Positions 28,121 through 36,741 of a stretch of DNA of 38,846 nucleotides are shown piece by piece. The notes under the pieces are model-generated. The model saw only the letters and a program-made list of their open reading frames with translations, was not told the DNA's origin and ran no database searches. The translations under genes were made by a program, and so were the position numbers. The stretch comes from B46-G9 sp964548365. Its GTDB lineage: Bacteria > Desulfobacterota > DSM-4660 > Desulfatiglandales > Desulfatiglandaceae. Position 1 is the first letter of the stretch. The number at the start of each line of letters is the position of its first letter. The stretch lies in contig CAZJRD010000032.1 in the NCBI GenBank assembly GCA_964548365.1, forward strand, positions 1 to 38,846, given 5' to 3'.

Positions 28121-30081
28121 CAGCCGCCAGCCTTCTTCATTCGTACCTTGATGTGGCTGAAATTCGGACCTCCTCCAATTTGTTGAAAGGTGCCCGGGGC
28201 AAGAACATTCAACGGGCTTCCATCAAGACCGATGAGCGGCCGCGGCGCCCAGAGAATTCCGCGCTTTACCTTTTCATTGACCACGGCCGTCACCACGACG
28301 CGCCCGAGTTCATTGTAGAGGGCCACGGTATCACCTTCACCTATCTCCATCGCGCGGGCATCCTCTTTATTGATCCAGACGATTTGAGGAATGGGGCCGT
28401 AGACATCGGTAAACTGGCTGTGCGTGTATTGAGGGATCGAGCTATTCAGTAACAGGTATACATCCTGCTCCGTGTTCAATTCGCCCTGGAAGGGAATGCT
28501 CCGTGCCCCGGTTTCGAGTGCCTTCGAGGAAGAGAATTCAATTTTTCCGGACAGTGTCTGGTATTCATTCCTTTCGCGTAGTCTGAGTTCGAGAACCTCG
28601 CCTTTCATCAGGTCGTGAAAACATTTTTCTTTAAAACTCTCCTGCAAAGCAACCTCCAGGACCTGCCAGGGATCTTCGTACAACCAGCGCTCAGACAGTT
28701 TCAGTCTCCCGGCGATCTCCCGCATCACCCCGATCTCATCCCGGGATTCTCCGAGTGGTTCAATGACTTTGTTCGAGAGCCTGCAATAAAGATGATGATC
28801 GCAGAAATTCACGTCGATCTTCTCAAAGTTCGTGGGCGCGGGCAGGACCAGATTCGCGAAATGGGCAGTTTCAGACCAATGGGAATCCTGTACCACGACG
28901 AAGACATCGTCCCTGGCAAGGCCCTTCCGCACTGATGCTTGATCCGGCAACGTCAATACCGGATTGGTCCCGAGCACAAAGACAAATTTGAACTCGCCAG
29001 ATGCCAATTTCTGCCCAATGGAAACCTGGTTGACCACCCGGCCTTTCCGCCTTGCAAGGCTACGCCCGGTAAGAGAACCCCAATCCACCTGTCGTCCTTG
29101 TGCATCGCTGTAATGGAAGCCCCTGTGGTACCCGAGCAGGGCAGGCAAGAGAGCTGCCGCTCTTGCCGCTTCCGCGCCCGCACCTGATTTCTGCAGCCCC
29201 AGACCGATCATGAATGCGGCTGGACGTCTCTTCATGTAAATGTCTGCAACAACCTCAATCTGCTTCCGGCCAACCCCCGTCATCTGCTCCACTCGATCCA
29301 GTGTCCAGGACAATGCCTCCTTTTTAAATTCCTCATAATCGACAGTCCATTCATCGATGAACCGTTCATCAACACCATCATGCAAAATCAACTGTCTCGC
29401 GATGCCGTACGCCAATGCGACATCACTCCCCGGGCGGGGATGTACCCGGATATCAGCACGCTCAGAAGTCGGGCTTTCCCTGGGGTCTACATTAATAATG
29501 ATCGCCTTACGGTTTTTTCTTGCCCTTGCTGCAAATGCCCAGTGGTGAGGGGCACTCACCTTCGCATTATTTCCCCAAAAGGTAATGACGTCCATCTTCT
29601 CCAGTTCTTCCAATTGGATTCCATAGGACAGCCCATAGTGGAGGCCTATGGCAGCATAACCGGAAGAAGCGCACAGGCCATAATCCGTGGTCGTGGCCCC
29701 CAGCGCATGCCACAGCCTCCTTGGAAAATACCAGGTCAGGAATCCCTGGTTTCCGGCATAATCATAGAGGAGCACGGATTCAGGCCCGTGCGTTTCGAGG
29801 GTATGTTGGAGCGTTTCGGAAAGTCTAGACAGGGCTTCATCCCAGCTTACTCTACTGAACTTCTGGGTACGACTCCCTTTTTTTCTCATATGCGGGTAGA
29901 GAACTCGATTCCTGCTATAGACCCTTTTCGGATCTCCCACGCCCCGTGGGCAAACAAATCCCCGGGTGATCGGATTTTCCTTGCTCCCTCGAACAGAAAG
30001 GATCTTCCCCTCCTCCACGGTCACATCCAGGAAACAGGTATCAGGACAATCCCGGTGGCAAACTGTTTTGATGACGTCCAA
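28120..30081 (-). CDS. molybdopterin-dependent oxidoreductase (DMSO-reductase superfamily)
   Basis: The 653-residue protein carries an N-terminal [4Fe-4S] site (CHRDCPDTC at residues 8-16 plus Cys44 in GFVCPRG), the three molybdopterin-binding regions, and a C-terminal molydopterin dinucleotide-binding domain (GDTVALYNELGRVVVTAVV, ending PNFSHIKVRMKK). Stretches such as FWGNNAKVSAPHHW and VLGTNPVLTLPDQ are typical of soluble COG0243 enzymes. There is no twin-arginine signal, so it is probably cytoplasmic. The start codon is TTG, preceded by AGGAGGG 9 bases upstream. No electron-transfer subunit is adjacent. A formate dehydrogenase cannot be claimed: the Mo ligand is not identifiable with confidence, although DYGLCASSG holds a candidate cysteine. 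It is coupled to the TauE-like gene. Confidence 0.88.
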   Translation of the reverse strand: MDVIKTVCHRDCPDTCFLDVTVEEGKILSVRGSKENPITRGFVCPRGVGDPKRVYSRNRVLYPHMRKKGSRTQKFSRVSWDEALSRLSETLQHTLETHGPESVLLYDYAGNQGFLTWYFPRRLWHALGATTTDYGLCASSGYAAIGLHYGLSYGIQLEELEKMDVITFWGNNAKVSAPHHWAFAARARKNRKAIIINVDPRESPTSERADIRVHPRPGSDVALAYGIARQLILHDGVDERFIDEWTVDYEEFKKEALSWTLDRVEQMTGVGRKQIEVVADIYMKRRPAAFMIGLGLQKSGAGAEAARAAALLPALLGYHRGFHYSDAQGRQVDWGSLTGRSLARRKGRVVNQVSIGQKLASGEFKFVFVLGTNPVLTLPDQASVRKGLARDDVFVVVQDSHWSETAHFANLVLPAPTNFEKIDVNFCDHHLYCRLSNKVIEPLGESRDEIGVMREIAGRLKLSERWLYEDPWQVLEVALQESFKEKCFHDLMKGEVLELRLRERNEYQTLSGKIEFSSSKALETGARSIPFQGELNTEQDVYLLLNSSIPQYTHSQFTDVYGPIPQIVWINKEDARAMEIGEGDTVALYNELGRVVVTAVVNEKVKRGILWAPRPLIGLDGSPLNVLAPGTFQQIGGGPNFSHIKVRMKKAGG

Positions 30082-30157
30082 TTTTCAACACCCTCCTGGT
30101 CGTATTTGTCAACCGAAATCTATGCTTGCACGAGCTTACAGCCGGAGAGCCTTGTGC

Positions 30158-30433
30158 TCATTTTCCTGGAAACAGGAGCATCCAGCCGCCCAGGACAATG
30201 AAAAGCACCCCGGCTCCAACCCTGATGTAGTTCGGGGGAATGAATCGATTGATAAAAGAACCCAAGGCAACAGCAAGCAGGGAAGTCAGTGCAAGTGCGC
30301 CGGCTGACCCGAGAAAGACCGACAAGCGCGATTTGCTTTCCGCGGCAAACGTGAGGGTCGCCAATTGTGTCTTGTCGCCCAGTTCTGCCAGGAAAATCAT
30401 CCCGAATGTCGCGAAAAATACCTTAAAATCCAT
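30158..30433 (-). CDS. half-size GDT1/TMEM165 (UPF0016) family cation transporter
   Basis: The 91-residue product has three hydrophobic segments and the family signature ELGDKTQ (E-x-G-D-K-T-Q). Full-length members carry two such halves and exchange Mn2+ or Ca2+ for protons; bacterial half-size forms assemble as oligomers. I chose ATG 30433 (MDFKVFFATFGMIF) because GGAGG lies 8 bases upstream and the fold begins there; the frame extends 18 codons further without similarity. It lies upstream of the molybdopterin gene and downstream of the hyf-like operon, separated from the latter by a repeat-like spacer. Its place beside a fluoride-controlled operon may be chance. Confidence 0.85.
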   Translation of the reverse strand: MDFKVFFATFGMIFLAELGDKTQLATLTFAAESKSRLSVFLGSAGALALTSLLAVALGSFINRFIPPNYIRVGAGVLFIVLGGWMLLFPGK

Positions 30434-30744
30434 TCCTTGATCCTCCATCCGTACTTGAAGCAGTTCCGTTATACCTACGTTGAGCACAGGTGCAAGTCAA
30501 CTGGTTTTCCCCTGATTCACCATCAAGGTATCATCTGCGGCGTTGCCTTCGCTCGCTCCTCCTTGCGACGTATTGTTTATACGACTCAGTCGTCGCTCCT
30601 CGGCGCCTTGTATTCATGGGACTCTCCACCATCTCGCGACGAGGATCGGTGAGAAACCCGGGTTAAGGAATATGAAAAGTCCCACACCACAAAACAAGGG
30701 AACGACCTTTCGTTGTTTCTTACCATTTGGTGCGGGTCATAGAA
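30434..30744. other. spacer between the hyf-like operon and the GDT1-like gene
   Basis: About 311 bases without a supported gene. Most of it is occupied by the GC-rich repeat-like element at 30525-30660. A small dyad AACGA-N4-TCGTT lies near 30702-30715. No strong T-run terminator is seen for the operon on the minus strand. Confidence 0.45.
30525..30660. repeat. GC-rich dispersed-repeat-like element
   Basis: This stretch carries repeated GCTCCTC blocks and CGACG/CGTCG inverted pieces around GTAT-TGTTT-ATAC, on a background unlike its neighbours. From memory, very similar intergenic sequence recurs in many Desulfobacterota genomes; that cannot be shown here because only one copy lies in the window. 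It has no coding potential. Confidence 0.5.
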
Positions 30745-32886
30745 CTATACCAAAGTCTGGATCAGGAGGACGACCAGCAAGGCTGCCAGTACATACGCGG
30801 CATAGGCATTCACTCTGCCCGAGTGCATACGTGCCAGCTGTTCTGCCAGGGAACGACCATACTGGACAATGGGTCTGCCGAAAAGCCGGTCAATGAGATG
30901 GATTTCAATTTCGTCTTTGCGTATGGCGCTCAGGAAATGGCTTGCAATGGTTTCGCGGGCATCACGCACCGGGATAGGCTTGAAAATGGAGCTGAAAATG
31001 ACACGCACGGGATTTGAAAACCCTGTGGCACTATAGGTCATTTCGGGCAAAAGCCGCCTGACGCCCCCGCTCCAGGCAGATTTTCGCGACAGGGATCGGT
31101 GTCTGGTCAGCAAACGTACGATCACAAAAGCCGCTCCGATAAGCAAGAAGAGCACCGCCACGGTATAGGACGGAGACATGGCAAAGATGACCGGGTTTCG
31201 CTCCGATCCCCGGTGCATGATCACCAGACCCCTCCCCGGAAGTACATCCCTTCCCACTTGGGCCCCCAGCTTGTGGAATTCCGACACAAAGCCTTCGCTG
31301 AATTTCTTGTTTCCTTTTCCTACCGTGAAAAACGGGGGCACCAGTTGGTCAACAGCGCTCACGTGCACATAGGGTTGGACTACCCGATCCATCACCGGGA
31401 TGACATAGGTGGGTAATATGCCGAGGAGGAAGCAGATCACCGCCAGCATACCCATTGAGACAGTCATGGAACGATGGGCCTCGGCCGCCTTTCCGGCCTG
31501 CTCCGACCGCGCCTTTCCCAGGAAGTTCATGGCAAAGGCCTTTACAAAACAGGTCACCGCAAGGGCTGCTGTCAGGGCCAGTCCGGCGCCGCAGAGGGCG
31601 AATACAATTTTTACCGCCTTGGAAGACAACACCGCACACTGGAGCATCGTCTGCAGGGTCAGCCATTCACTCACAAACCCGTTGAACGGCGGCAGGGCGG
31701 CAATGGAGAGAGCGCCCATTAGAAAGAACAGGGCCGTCCATGGCATATTTCTGATAAGCCCGCCAAGGCGGTTCATATGCCTCGTGCCCACCTGCATATC
31801 CACGGTGCCTGCACCCAGGAAGAGGAGCGCTTTATAAACGGAGTGATTGGTCATGTGATAAAGGGCCGTAATAAAGGCAAGTCCCGCGAGCACCTGGTGG
31901 CCTGATGCCAGAAATACAAAGCCTGCTCCAAGACCGGCGGTGATAATCCCCATATTCTCTACAGAGCTGTGGGCCAGCATTTTTTTTATGTCATCTTCAG
32001 GCGTGGCATAAAGGATACCCACCAGGGCCGATACGGTGCCGATGACCAAGACAACAAGGCCCTTTCCCGTACCTGCAACAGGAAGCAGATCCATATTCAT
32101 TCTGATAATTCCGTATAACCCAAGGTTCGAAGCAACGGCTAATAATCCGGAGATATTTGACGGAGCAGCGGGATAGGCAAGGGGAAGCCAATTGTTCACG
32201 GGCACAAGACCGGCCTTTACCCCGAAGCCGAAAAAGGACAGCAGGAACACGAACCAGCAACCGGTCATACCAAGAGCGGCTGAACCGTCGCGCAAGGATG
32301 CAAAGCTGATATTCCCGCTAACCCTTGCGATAACCATGAACGCCAGGATGACCGCCAGGGTTCCCGCCTCGCTCATCAGGAGCATAATAAGACCTGAGCG
32401 CGTAGCCCTCTCTCGCTCATGTTCATAATTGACCAGCAGGTAGCAAAGCAGGGACATGGTCTCCCATGCAATGAGAAAAGAGAGCACATCCATGGCTATG
32501 AGGGTCAAGACAATGGAAGCAAAGAGGAGATGGTAGAAAAGCCCGAAGGATCTCAGGCTGTACTTTCCAAGATACCTCTTGAGATACCCTGTAGAAAAAA
32601 TTGACACGGGGAAAAATACCAAACCCGTTATAAAGAGGAAGAGAGAGGAGATCCGGTCAATACCGATAACCAGTCTTCCAAATGGGGGTACAGCCCAGAG
32701 TTTCACGGAAAACAGATCTCCGGACAAAAGCACGTTTCCGCCTACCCACATGAGCACCAGAGAGGCTGCCGCACCGATTACGGAAATGGTCAATGCAATC
32801 TTTTTTTCCTGAATCACCATGCCCGCGAGAATACCCAGGCTACAGAGCACGAAAAAGAACACCAGGAGAAAATCCGTCTGCGCCAT
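30745..32886 (-). CDS. hyfB: hydrogenase-4/complex I antiporter-like subunit B (HyfB-like)
   Basis: This 713-residue polytopic membrane protein is homologous to HyfB/HycC and NuoL/M antiporter-like subunits. It has about 16 membrane segments, an invariant-type Glu in LIAWETMSLLCYLLV, the Lys region GFGVKAGLVPVNNWLPLAYPAAP, and LAHSSVENMGI further on. These Glu and Lys residues form the proton path in complex I, and both are kept. It is somewhat longer than E. coli HyfB (about 670), with a C-terminal cytoplasmic stretch before a last helix. It starts 3 bases after the small-subunit gene. In hyf/hyc operons this gene normally lies near the front; here it is last. Role: ion translocation in the Ehr/Hyf-like complex. 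Confidence 0.93.
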   Translation of the reverse strand: MAQTDFLLVFFFVLCSLGILAGMVIQEKKIALTISVIGAAASLVLMWVGGNVLLSGDLFSVKLWAVPPFGRLVIGIDRISSLFLFITGLVFFPVSIFSTGYLKRYLGKYSLRSFGLFYHLLFASIVLTLIAMDVLSFLIAWETMSLLCYLLVNYEHERERATRSGLIMLLMSEAGTLAVILAFMVIARVSGNISFASLRDGSAALGMTGCWFVFLLSFFGFGVKAGLVPVNNWLPLAYPAAPSNISGLLAVASNLGLYGIIRMNMDLLPVAGTGKGLVVLVIGTVSALVGILYATPEDDIKKMLAHSSVENMGIITAGLGAGFVFLASGHQVLAGLAFITALYHMTNHSVYKALLFLGAGTVDMQVGTRHMNRLGGLIRNMPWTALFFLMGALSIAALPPFNGFVSEWLTLQTMLQCAVLSSKAVKIVFALCGAGLALTAALAVTCFVKAFAMNFLGKARSEQAGKAAEAHRSMTVSMGMLAVICFLLGILPTYVIPVMDRVVQPYVHVSAVDQLVPPFFTVGKGNKKFSEGFVSEFHKLGAQVGRDVLPGRGLVIMHRGSERNPVIFAMSPSYTVAVLFLLIGAAFVIVRLLTRHRSLSRKSAWSGGVRRLLPEMTYSATGFSNPVRVIFSSIFKPIPVRDARETIASHFLSAIRKDEIEIHLIDRLFGRPIVQYGRSLAEQLARMHSGRVNAYAAYVLAALLVVLLIQTLV

Positions 32887-32889
32887 ATC

Positions 32890-33624
32890 CTACGCCCTCC
32901 CCTTTTTCTGTCTCTTCCCTGATCGCCCGGCTGCCATGAGGAGGGCATGCAGGGTGGCAAGAGGCGGCGGTGGACAACCCGGCACCTCTATATCGACGGG
33001 AATCGTTTCCCCGATACCCGCGCCCACGGCAAAACTCGGCCCGAAAATTCCTCCCGAGAGCGCGCATGTTCCCACTGCTATTACTCTCTTGGGCAAGGGC
33101 ATGGCCTCGTAGCATTTTTCCAGGGGCAGCCTCATTGGGTCGGTCAAAGGCCCTGTCACCAATAAGATATCTGCCGTCCTGGGAGTCGGGGTGATAAAAA
33201 AACCAAGACGATGGATATTGTAATAAGGGCTGCTTATCTGTTTGATCTCGCTCATGCAGGCTCCACAGGCCCCTGCATCCAGGATCCTGATATGAAGAGA
33301 ACGGGAAAACGGCTTGTCGAGTCTGCAACTTTCGGCGGTAAAACGGGCCCATTCATAGCCCTCTTCCCAAGTGAGCGATTGTTGCTTTTCCCGTTTGCAC
33401 CTGAAACATTGGATACAGCGGGCTTGATCAACCAGGATCTCATCCTTTACGCCGGCTAACGCGCTCGTGGGACAGAGATTCGCCACAGCCCTCGCCTCTT
33501 CTTCCCGGGCGAACTCCGCACCGGCAGGTCTCCCGGGCGACACCCCGACAGCCGTCTCTTCGGCCTTTGGATAGGCTGTCGTTTTGATTCCCGTCTGAAG
33601 TCCTTTGAACACCCATTTGGTCAT
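32890..33624 (-). CDS. hyfI: small subunit HyfI/NuoB-like with degenerate N-terminal ferredoxin-like domain
   Basis: Residues 110-235 are the NuoB/HyfI fold with the four cysteines of the proximal (N2-type) [4Fe-4S] cluster: Cys120 and Cys123 in GACGACMSEI, Cys187 in GTCALSGG and Cys217 in PGCPPPP. Residues 1-100 look like the start of HycF/HyfH (FKGLQTGIKTTAYP), but most ferredoxin ligands are missing: only NLCPTSAL (Cys51) and CIQCFRC (70, 73, 76) remain. So this is a fusion of a decayed HyfH-type ferredoxin to HyfI. A single cluster held by 70/73/76 plus Cys51 or Cys100 is possible. It begins 46 bases after the large-subunit gene with an AGGAG site. It would pass electrons at the complex's peripheral arm. 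Confidence 0.9.
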   Translation of the reverse strand: MTKWVFKGLQTGIKTTAYPKAEETAVGVSPGRPAGAEFAREEEARAVANLCPTSALAGVKDEILVDQARCIQCFRCKREKQQSLTWEEGYEWARFTAESCRLDKPFSRSLHIRILDAGACGACMSEIKQISSPYYNIHRLGFFITPTPRTADILLVTGPLTDPMRLPLEKCYEAMPLPKRVIAVGTCALSGGIFGPSFAVGAGIGETIPVDIEVPGCPPPPLATLHALLMAAGRSGKRQKKGRA

Positions 33625-33670
33625 TTCATTTTCTCCTATTCAGTGTCCAAAATTTATTTATGGATAGACA

Positions 33671-35275
33671 CTATCGGTCACACTCCGCATTCGACAACCC
33701 AAAGGTAGCCATGATGATGGGGAAATCCTGAAAGGCGAACTCTTCCGCCGCAAGGTGAAACCCATGCCAGTTGACAAACGAGGGCGTCATGACACGGTAC
33801 CGCGTAACCGTCCCTTTTTCGTCAAGGCAGACCCAGTGAAAGGCCGCACCCCTGGGGGCCTCGCTCAAGCCCAGAGCCGCACCCTTACTCAAGACCGGCT
33901 TCATTATCACAGGGCCTGTGGGCAGAGACGAAGCGATCTGGTGGATCAGGTTGACAGCTTGTTCCGTCTCGCTGAAAATCACCCTAAGACGGGCGTACCC
34001 ATCTCCCTCCTGCTCGCGCGGCACCTGGAATTTCAACCGGCCGCCATAATCACTATACGGTTGTGCCTCGCGCAAATCACGTGACACACCCGATGCCCGC
34101 GCAACAGGCCCCACAAGGCCATATGAGACGGCCTTTTCCCTTGAGACAATCCCCACCTCTTCCAGCCGGTCAAGAAATGAGCTGGTGAAACGCAGCATCT
34201 CCTGGAGTCTTTTCAGGTTATCGAGGATGTCCCAGGCTGCTTCACCTATCTCTTTGCATTGGTCATCACCCAGATCCGCCGCCAGCCCACCCGGGATATT
34301 GAGGCCAAAGAGATAACGATGGCCGGTAAACCGGCAGGTCAGCCTCAAAAGTTCTTCTTCCAGGATACTTGCCTGGCTGGCGGCCACGGCAAGGGCAGTC
34401 GAAGAACAGATTCCCGAGATGGTGGCCACATGGTGACGAAGACGTTCCAGTTCTGCCAGAAGTACTCTCAGACTCTTTGCCCGGGCAGGCACTTCCGTGT
34501 TGCAGATTTTCTCCACGGCCTGACAGAAGGCCAACGAGTGGGCAAAGGCCGACGTACCGGAAAACCGTTCTGCCAGAAAGAGTACCCGGTCAACGGAGAG
34601 CCCTTCGGCAATCTTCTCTATGCCACGGTATTTGTAGAAAAAACGAGGGATTGTCCGAATGACATCCTCCCCGACGGTTTCAAGAAGAAAATGAGCGGAT
34701 TCGGCAAAGTCGGAATAGACCGGCCCAATGGGCATCATAAAGGCGCCCGGCGCCTCCAAGATAGTCCGGGGCCGCCAGTCGGGATCAAGCTCTTTATGGG
34801 AATATGGCCGGACGGCGTCAAAAGATTTGCGCATGGGATTTACCCCTTCGGGCCACTCCTCGTGCAGCACAAAATCACCCAGTCGCGGGTGTCCCTCGAA
34901 TAGAAGGCCGAACAGGTCTTCAATCTCCCGCTCCTGCCAGTCTGCGGCATGGATACGAGGACTGATGCTCGGCACTTTGATGCGGGATAAGGGAAAACGA
35001 ACGGTCACGTGCACCTGTCCACCTCCGAGATTGCCATAGAAGATGTAACGGATAACCCACTCCGTCTCCTCTTCTTCGACTACCATGGTGGCAAAGCTGT
35101 ATCTCTGGTCTGAGAAAAGCCATCCGCAGAGTTCCTGCAGAACCCCTGGATCGCATATAATGGAGGTTCGCAATTTTTCCTGGTCCATCCTTGGTCTTGC
35201 CTTGTCCTTCCAGCGTGATGCCACTGCCTGGGGCAGATCCACGAATTTCAGAATATTGTTCAAAGTAAGGTCCAT
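33671..35275 (-). CDS. hyfG: large subunit HyfG/NuoCD-like lacking all NiFe-site cysteines
   Basis: From ATG 35275 the product is 534 residues. A NuoC-like domain spans about 30-155 (ADWQEREIEDLFGLLFEGHPRL), followed by a NuoD/[NiFe]-hydrogenase-large-subunit domain (GPVYSDFAES, FYKYRGIEK). In hydrogenases the L1 motif is RxCGxCxxxH; here it is RFSGTSAFAH at 237-246, so the Arg and His stay but both Cys are Ser. The L2 motif DPCxxC reads GLSNAE at 526-531, and the protein ends at R534 with no protease-cleaved tail. Four Ni ligands are therefore absent, as in complex I NuoD and Ehr complexes, and hydrogenase activity is not expected. A longer frame to 35473 overlaps hyfF and is not used. A GGGAG site lies 9 bases before the start. 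Confidence 0.93.
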   Translation of the reverse strand: MDLTLNNILKFVDLPQAVASRWKDKARPRMDQEKLRTSIICDPGVLQELCGWLFSDQRYSFATMVVEEEETEWVIRYIFYGNLGGGQVHVTVRFPLSRIKVPSISPRIHAADWQEREIEDLFGLLFEGHPRLGDFVLHEEWPEGVNPMRKSFDAVRPYSHKELDPDWRPRTILEAPGAFMMPIGPVYSDFAESAHFLLETVGEDVIRTIPRFFYKYRGIEKIAEGLSVDRVLFLAERFSGTSAFAHSLAFCQAVEKICNTEVPARAKSLRVLLAELERLRHHVATISGICSSTALAVAASQASILEEELLRLTCRFTGHRYLFGLNIPGGLAADLGDDQCKEIGEAAWDILDNLKRLQEMLRFTSSFLDRLEEVGIVSREKAVSYGLVGPVARASGVSRDLREAQPYSDYGGRLKFQVPREQEGDGYARLRVIFSETEQAVNLIHQIASSLPTGPVIMKPVLSKGAALGLSEAPRGAAFHWVCLDEKGTVTRYRVMTPSFVNWHGFHLAAEEFAFQDFPIIMATFGLSNAECDR

Positions 35276-35280
35276 TTCGT

Positions 35281-36735
35281 CTAACTCCCGAATGCAAGTG
35301 CCGCAGATTGCAGGATATGATGCAGGGGGGATGGAATAAAGAGGCCCAGAACCACCACGGGGATTACTGCCAGGGCCAGCGTTACAACAACGCTTGCAGG
35401 CAGGGGAGACGCCTCCGCTCCCGCTGATGGTCTCCCGAAGACCATCCGGTTTATCTGGTACATGATCCCGCAAAAGGCAATCGCAATGAACAGGGTAAGC
35501 AGACCTGTGATCACATAGTGTTCGGAACCCAGGCCTGCCTTTATGATGGAAAACTCACTGAGGAATACGGCAAACGGTGGTGCCCCTGCAATAGCCAGCC
35601 CCCCGATCATCAGAGAGATACCGGCGAGCGGCGATATTCGGATTAGCCCTCGAACCGAACTGATATCCCTGGTACCGGAGACCAGGAGGGCCGTACCTGC
35701 CGCAAAAAAACAGAAAGACTTCGTTACGGCATGGGCAAGGATCTGTGACAGAGCGCCCAGATGTGCAGCTCCGCTGCCCAGGCCTGCTGCCACAAGGATG
35801 ATCCCCATGTGCTCAATGGTGGAAAAGGCGAAGAGCCTCTTGTAATCCTTGACCTGGAGCAGGAGAAAAGCGGCCGCACCCGCCGATATCAACCCAAAGG
35901 TGATGAACCAGGTGGCCACCGGGCGACCGGGTACCCCGTTGAGGACCGGCAGGAGCCTGATAATGACGTAAAGGGCCGTGGTGGTCTCCACGCCTGACAA
36001 GAGAGCACAGACAGGGGATGGGGCCTGGCTGTGCGCATCAGGCAGCCAGGTATGAAGCGGCACAAGCCCTGCCTTGGTCCCGAATCCTAAGAGGATAAAG
36101 AAAAAGGCGATCTTGAGAAAGACCGGCGGAATTTTTGGTGCAGCCAGAACAAGACCGGGCCAGGTGAAATTCTCCGCCCCGGAAATCCGCAGTCCCCAGT
36201 AGAGGATCAAGACCCCGATAAGGGCAAGGGCCGCGCCCAAACAGGTGAGGACCACATATTTCCATGCTGCCTCCAGGGCCTCCGGGCTGTTTTCAAATCC
36301 CACCAGGAACACGGAGAGAAGCGTGGTCAGTTCTACTGCAATCCACACAAGGGCAACCTGGGAAAGCAGCGGGACTGCCAGCATGGAGACCAGAAAAAGG
36401 TTATAGCGGGTGTAGTAACGTCGAGCCCGGTTGAGACTATCTCCACTGATTGTCCTTCCTATATATCCCCATGAGAACAGGGAGGCCGTAAAGCCTACGA
36501 ATGAGACCAGCAGAAGAATCAAGGCGCTGAGGCCGTCGCAGGAAAGCCAGCCTCCAAGGGCAACGGTCCTTCCAGGAGCGCCGGGTTGAGAGCCGAAGGC
36601 AACATGCATTGCCAGGAGAAAGGTTGCCAGTGTTCCAATGATCGTGCCACCGGCCGCAAGATTCCCTTTTTTATCACTCCTGAGTGAAAGTGCTGCAGCA
36701 ATCACTGGGATCAACAGGATAATCAGAAATTCCAT
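35281..36735 (-). CDS. hyfF: antiporter-like subunit HyfF/NuoN-like
   Basis: The 484-residue membrane protein is homologous to HyfF and NuoM/N, with about 14 hydrophobic segments. Conserved charged residues are the Glu in VWIAVELTTLLSVFLVG and the Lys in GFGTKAGLVPLHTWLPDAH, followed by FSTIEHMGIILVAAG; these support ion translocation. Length is close to the E. coli protein (about 526). Its stop lies 5 bases before the large-subunit ATG, and its start lies 6 bases after the HyfE-like stop. Together with HyfB this gives the complex two antiporter-like subunits. No HyfD-like third copy is present in the operon. Confidence 0.93.
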   Translation of the reverse strand: MEFLIILLIPVIAAALSLRSDKKGNLAAGGTIIGTLATFLLAMHVAFGSQPGAPGRTVALGGWLSCDGLSALILLLVSFVGFTASLFSWGYIGRTISGDSLNRARRYYTRYNLFLVSMLAVPLLSQVALVWIAVELTTLLSVFLVGFENSPEALEAAWKYVVLTCLGAALALIGVLILYWGLRISGAENFTWPGLVLAAPKIPPVFLKIAFFFILLGFGTKAGLVPLHTWLPDAHSQAPSPVCALLSGVETTTALYVIIRLLPVLNGVPGRPVATWFITFGLISAGAAAFLLLQVKDYKRLFAFSTIEHMGIILVAAGLGSGAAHLGALSQILAHAVTKSFCFFAAGTALLVSGTRDISSVRGLIRISPLAGISLMIGGLAIAGAPPFAVFLSEFSIIKAGLGSEHYVITGLLTLFIAIAFCGIMYQINRMVFGRPSAGAEASPLPASVVVTLALAVIPVVVLGLFIPSPLHHILQSAALAFGS

Positions 36736-36741
36736 GATGCA

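Noticed and set aside
28120..30081. Calling the molybdopterin oxidoreductase a formate dehydrogenase
   Set aside because: No clear catalytic Cys/Sec plus His-Arg context was recognised and no electron-transfer subunit is adjacent.
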